Source: Todiramphus chloris collaris
Lineage: Eukaryota; Chordata; Aves; Coraciiformes; Alcedinidae
Direction of reading: 5' to 3'
Length of the DNA stretch: 64,000 nt
Assembly: GCA_025345505.1 (NCBI GenBank)
Contig: JANVCC010000270.1
Coordinates: 5,975,513 to 6,039,512 of the forward strand
Shown piece by piece: positions 62,181-64,000 of the stretch (position 1 is the stretch's first letter; each line of letters begins with the position of its first letter). The translations under genes were made by a program, and so were the position numbers. The notes beneath the pieces were generated by a model. The model searched no databases. It was not told where the DNA came from and saw only the letters and a program-made list of their open reading frames with translations.

Positions 62181-63830
62181 GGTCCTTCTGATGTCAGACT
62201 GATTTCTTGCAAGTTGCTAATGCTCCGTCTGACCTGAGCTTTCAGTGTTTTCATTCTTTAAATGAAGTTAAACCTATGCTAAATGTCTGTCTAACTTGTC
62301 CAGTGATGCATTCTGGTTTCCTTCTCATAATGTAGTCCAGAAGCCTTTAATCTGTTTAGCTATCGTACTGACAGCCAGGAAAACATATCCCTGGTTTGCC
62401 TTTTTTCTCTCTCTTTGCCCCTCTGTGTGGTCTCATTGCAGTGCTGAGACTGTGGATGGTTTTGATCCTTCCATCCTATTCTCTCATGCTCGTGTGAAGC
62501 TGCTTTTGTCAAGTACCATAGTGGAACAACAAATCTTGGACTTCTTGTAAACAAAACATTTGTTGTTCCATAAATGAAGTGATTTAAAGGTAGCCTTTAA
62601 AGGTAGTCTTCCAGGTCATCTAGGGAAGGGTTGGTTTGTTTGGTTGTTTTCTGTATCACATCTGTCCAGTCCATGCTTGATGCTTCAAGCTCTGTGTGAC
62701 ACGAGGCTTTGGCAGGTGGGGCTGACGTGGTTTCTTCACCTGCTTGGTACTGGCTCGCTGGGCCAAGTGAGGATGGTTCCAAGGCAGCCTGCTGCTTTCC
62801 AAGCTTGATGAGGAGCTGTTGGAAGTCACATGTCTTTGAAGGGAGACTGAGAATTTTTGCCTCTTCTCTTGCAAGTAGTGTGACTACTTGTGGCTCTTTT
62901 AGTTTGGCAGCTTTTTCTATTTTTTCTACTCTAAAAATGACTCTTCTGAGATTTTTAAATTTTTTTTTTTCTTTTCATCAACCAAAAAAAAAAAATCCCA
63001 AGAAAATAAAATACTATTCACGAATATCCTCTTTGAATGGAGATTTACTAAATGATCTAGTGTGCCATCGTATTTTACTTAATTTCCATATCCGGTGTCT
63101 AACAGTTAATCATTTAACTGCTGACAAAAAAAAAGCATTACTAATTTTTCCCTAATGTTCTTTTCTTAAGTGTGATTTCTCAAAGATACGTTCTCTTGCT
63201 GCAGCCATTTTTCTTCTGATTAAGTGATAACATTAGGCTAATTACAAAAAAAAAAAAAGCATAATTACATTAATGTTAGCAGTGAAAAATTGGCTTCTAA
63301 ACAGCTTTAGGATATCTAGTGAGTTTGTGGAGAAGTTTGAGATCTAAAACTTGAAGTGCCTGAACTTTGGCTTGCCCATCTAATGCTAGCCTGGAGTTAC
63401 TGGGCACCTGATATGACATAAGAAACTGAATCCACAATAGTCCCTTTTCAACAGAGCTGAACTCCAACCATTGGAATCAAATTAAAGATTAATCTAAAAA
63501 GCAGTTAATATCTGCTTAATATTAGTTGGCGCAACACTTGGTTAGACTCATTTGGGAGCCCAGTACAATGCTTGACAAGGTGAAAATTCTCTCTTACTGG
63601 AAGGCAGCTGCTCTTAGGGTGGCTACAAGAAAAATCAGCCAATTTAACCCTTTCATAGAGAGGTAGACCTGCAAACGTGGGCATATTGGACCTGGGATAC
63701 ATCATGGGTGATGGCACTTTACAGGGGATTACCTTCCTGTCATTGGGTATCCTTGGTCTTCATGGCTTCCTGGGAAGAGAGAACAACTCGAGCCACTGTA
63801 TCATTGCTAGCCATCTTTAGGAACTCTTAC
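62181..63830. other. Intergenic, no gene seen
   Basis: No gene supported. Poly-A and poly-T tracts occur near 62,958-62,996 and 63,246-63,258. The plus-strand frame at 62,709-63,155 shows no domain. Confidence 0.4.
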
Positions 63831-63859
63831 TATATATATATATATACACACACATATAT
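63831..63859. repeat. (TA)n-(CA)n compound microsatellite
   Basis: About eight TA units pass into a short ACAC run and back to TATAT. Confidence 0.9.
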
Positions 63860-63902
63860 TCAAATCCAGTATACATATTATCTGCAGCTAGTGCTGCTCT
63901 TT

Positions 63903-64000
63903 TCTTTTATTTCTTCTGTGTATTCTTTTATTTCTTCTGTGTATTCTTTTATTTCTTCTGTGTATTCTTTTATTTCTTCTGTGTATTCTTTTATTTCTTC
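63903..64000 (+). repeat. 21-bp minisatellite reaching the window end
   Basis: The unit cttttatttcttctgtgtatt repeats about 4.7 times without visible mismatch from 63,904 to the last base and clearly continues beyond the window. Confidence 0.95.

Overview
The window reads as nuclear DNA of a bird. It carries many 5'-truncated CR1 LINEs with CR1-style 8-bp tail motifs, several solo LTRs of avian endogenous-retrovirus type, and short G3-4/T-rich and A-rich/C3-5 tracts. It also has one clearly recognisable vertebrate gene with normal GT-AG introns. There is no bacterial-style coding: most open frames over the window are chance frames or CR1 remnants.

Layout. (1) 1-3,160, + strand: the last two coding exons of a gene whose end is strongly glutamate-rich. 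It is most likely DCDC2, because in vertebrates DCDC2 lies tail-to-tail with NRSN1, which is what is seen here. (2) 3,160-12,100: the intergenic gap between the two converging genes, with one old LTR (6,965-7,690) and one old CR1 (8,460-8,715). (3) 12,784-14,377, - strand: the complete coding sequence of NRSN1 (neurensin-1) in two coding exons, 195 codons. A candidate 5' non-coding exon sits in a CpG island at about 18,050-19,550, giving a first intron of about 4.7 kb. (4) 19,560-64,000: about 44 kb upstream of NRSN1 with no supportable protein-coding gene. It looks like a gene desert holding CR1 fragments, four solo LTRs, simple repeats, a 100-N assembly gap (51,177-51,276) and AT-rich stretches that could be conserved regulatory elements.

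The most informative structure in the desert comes from its mobile elements. Two solo LTRs of one family (347 and 348 bp) lie in opposite orientation 6.5 kb apart, each with a 6-bp target duplication, one perfect and one 5/6. A second LTR family occurs at 6,965 and 45,883; the latter copy has a 5-bp target duplication and both share a hairpin near the LTR end. Three nearly identical pieces of one young CR1 subfamily lie at 37.4, 57.4 and 61.9 kb. Two of them end and begin within a few tens of bases of the same consensus point.

I found no CRISPR array, rRNA, tRNA or convincing new coding system. The regulatory calls (CpG island, non-coding exon, poly(A) site) are inferences from sequence pattern only.
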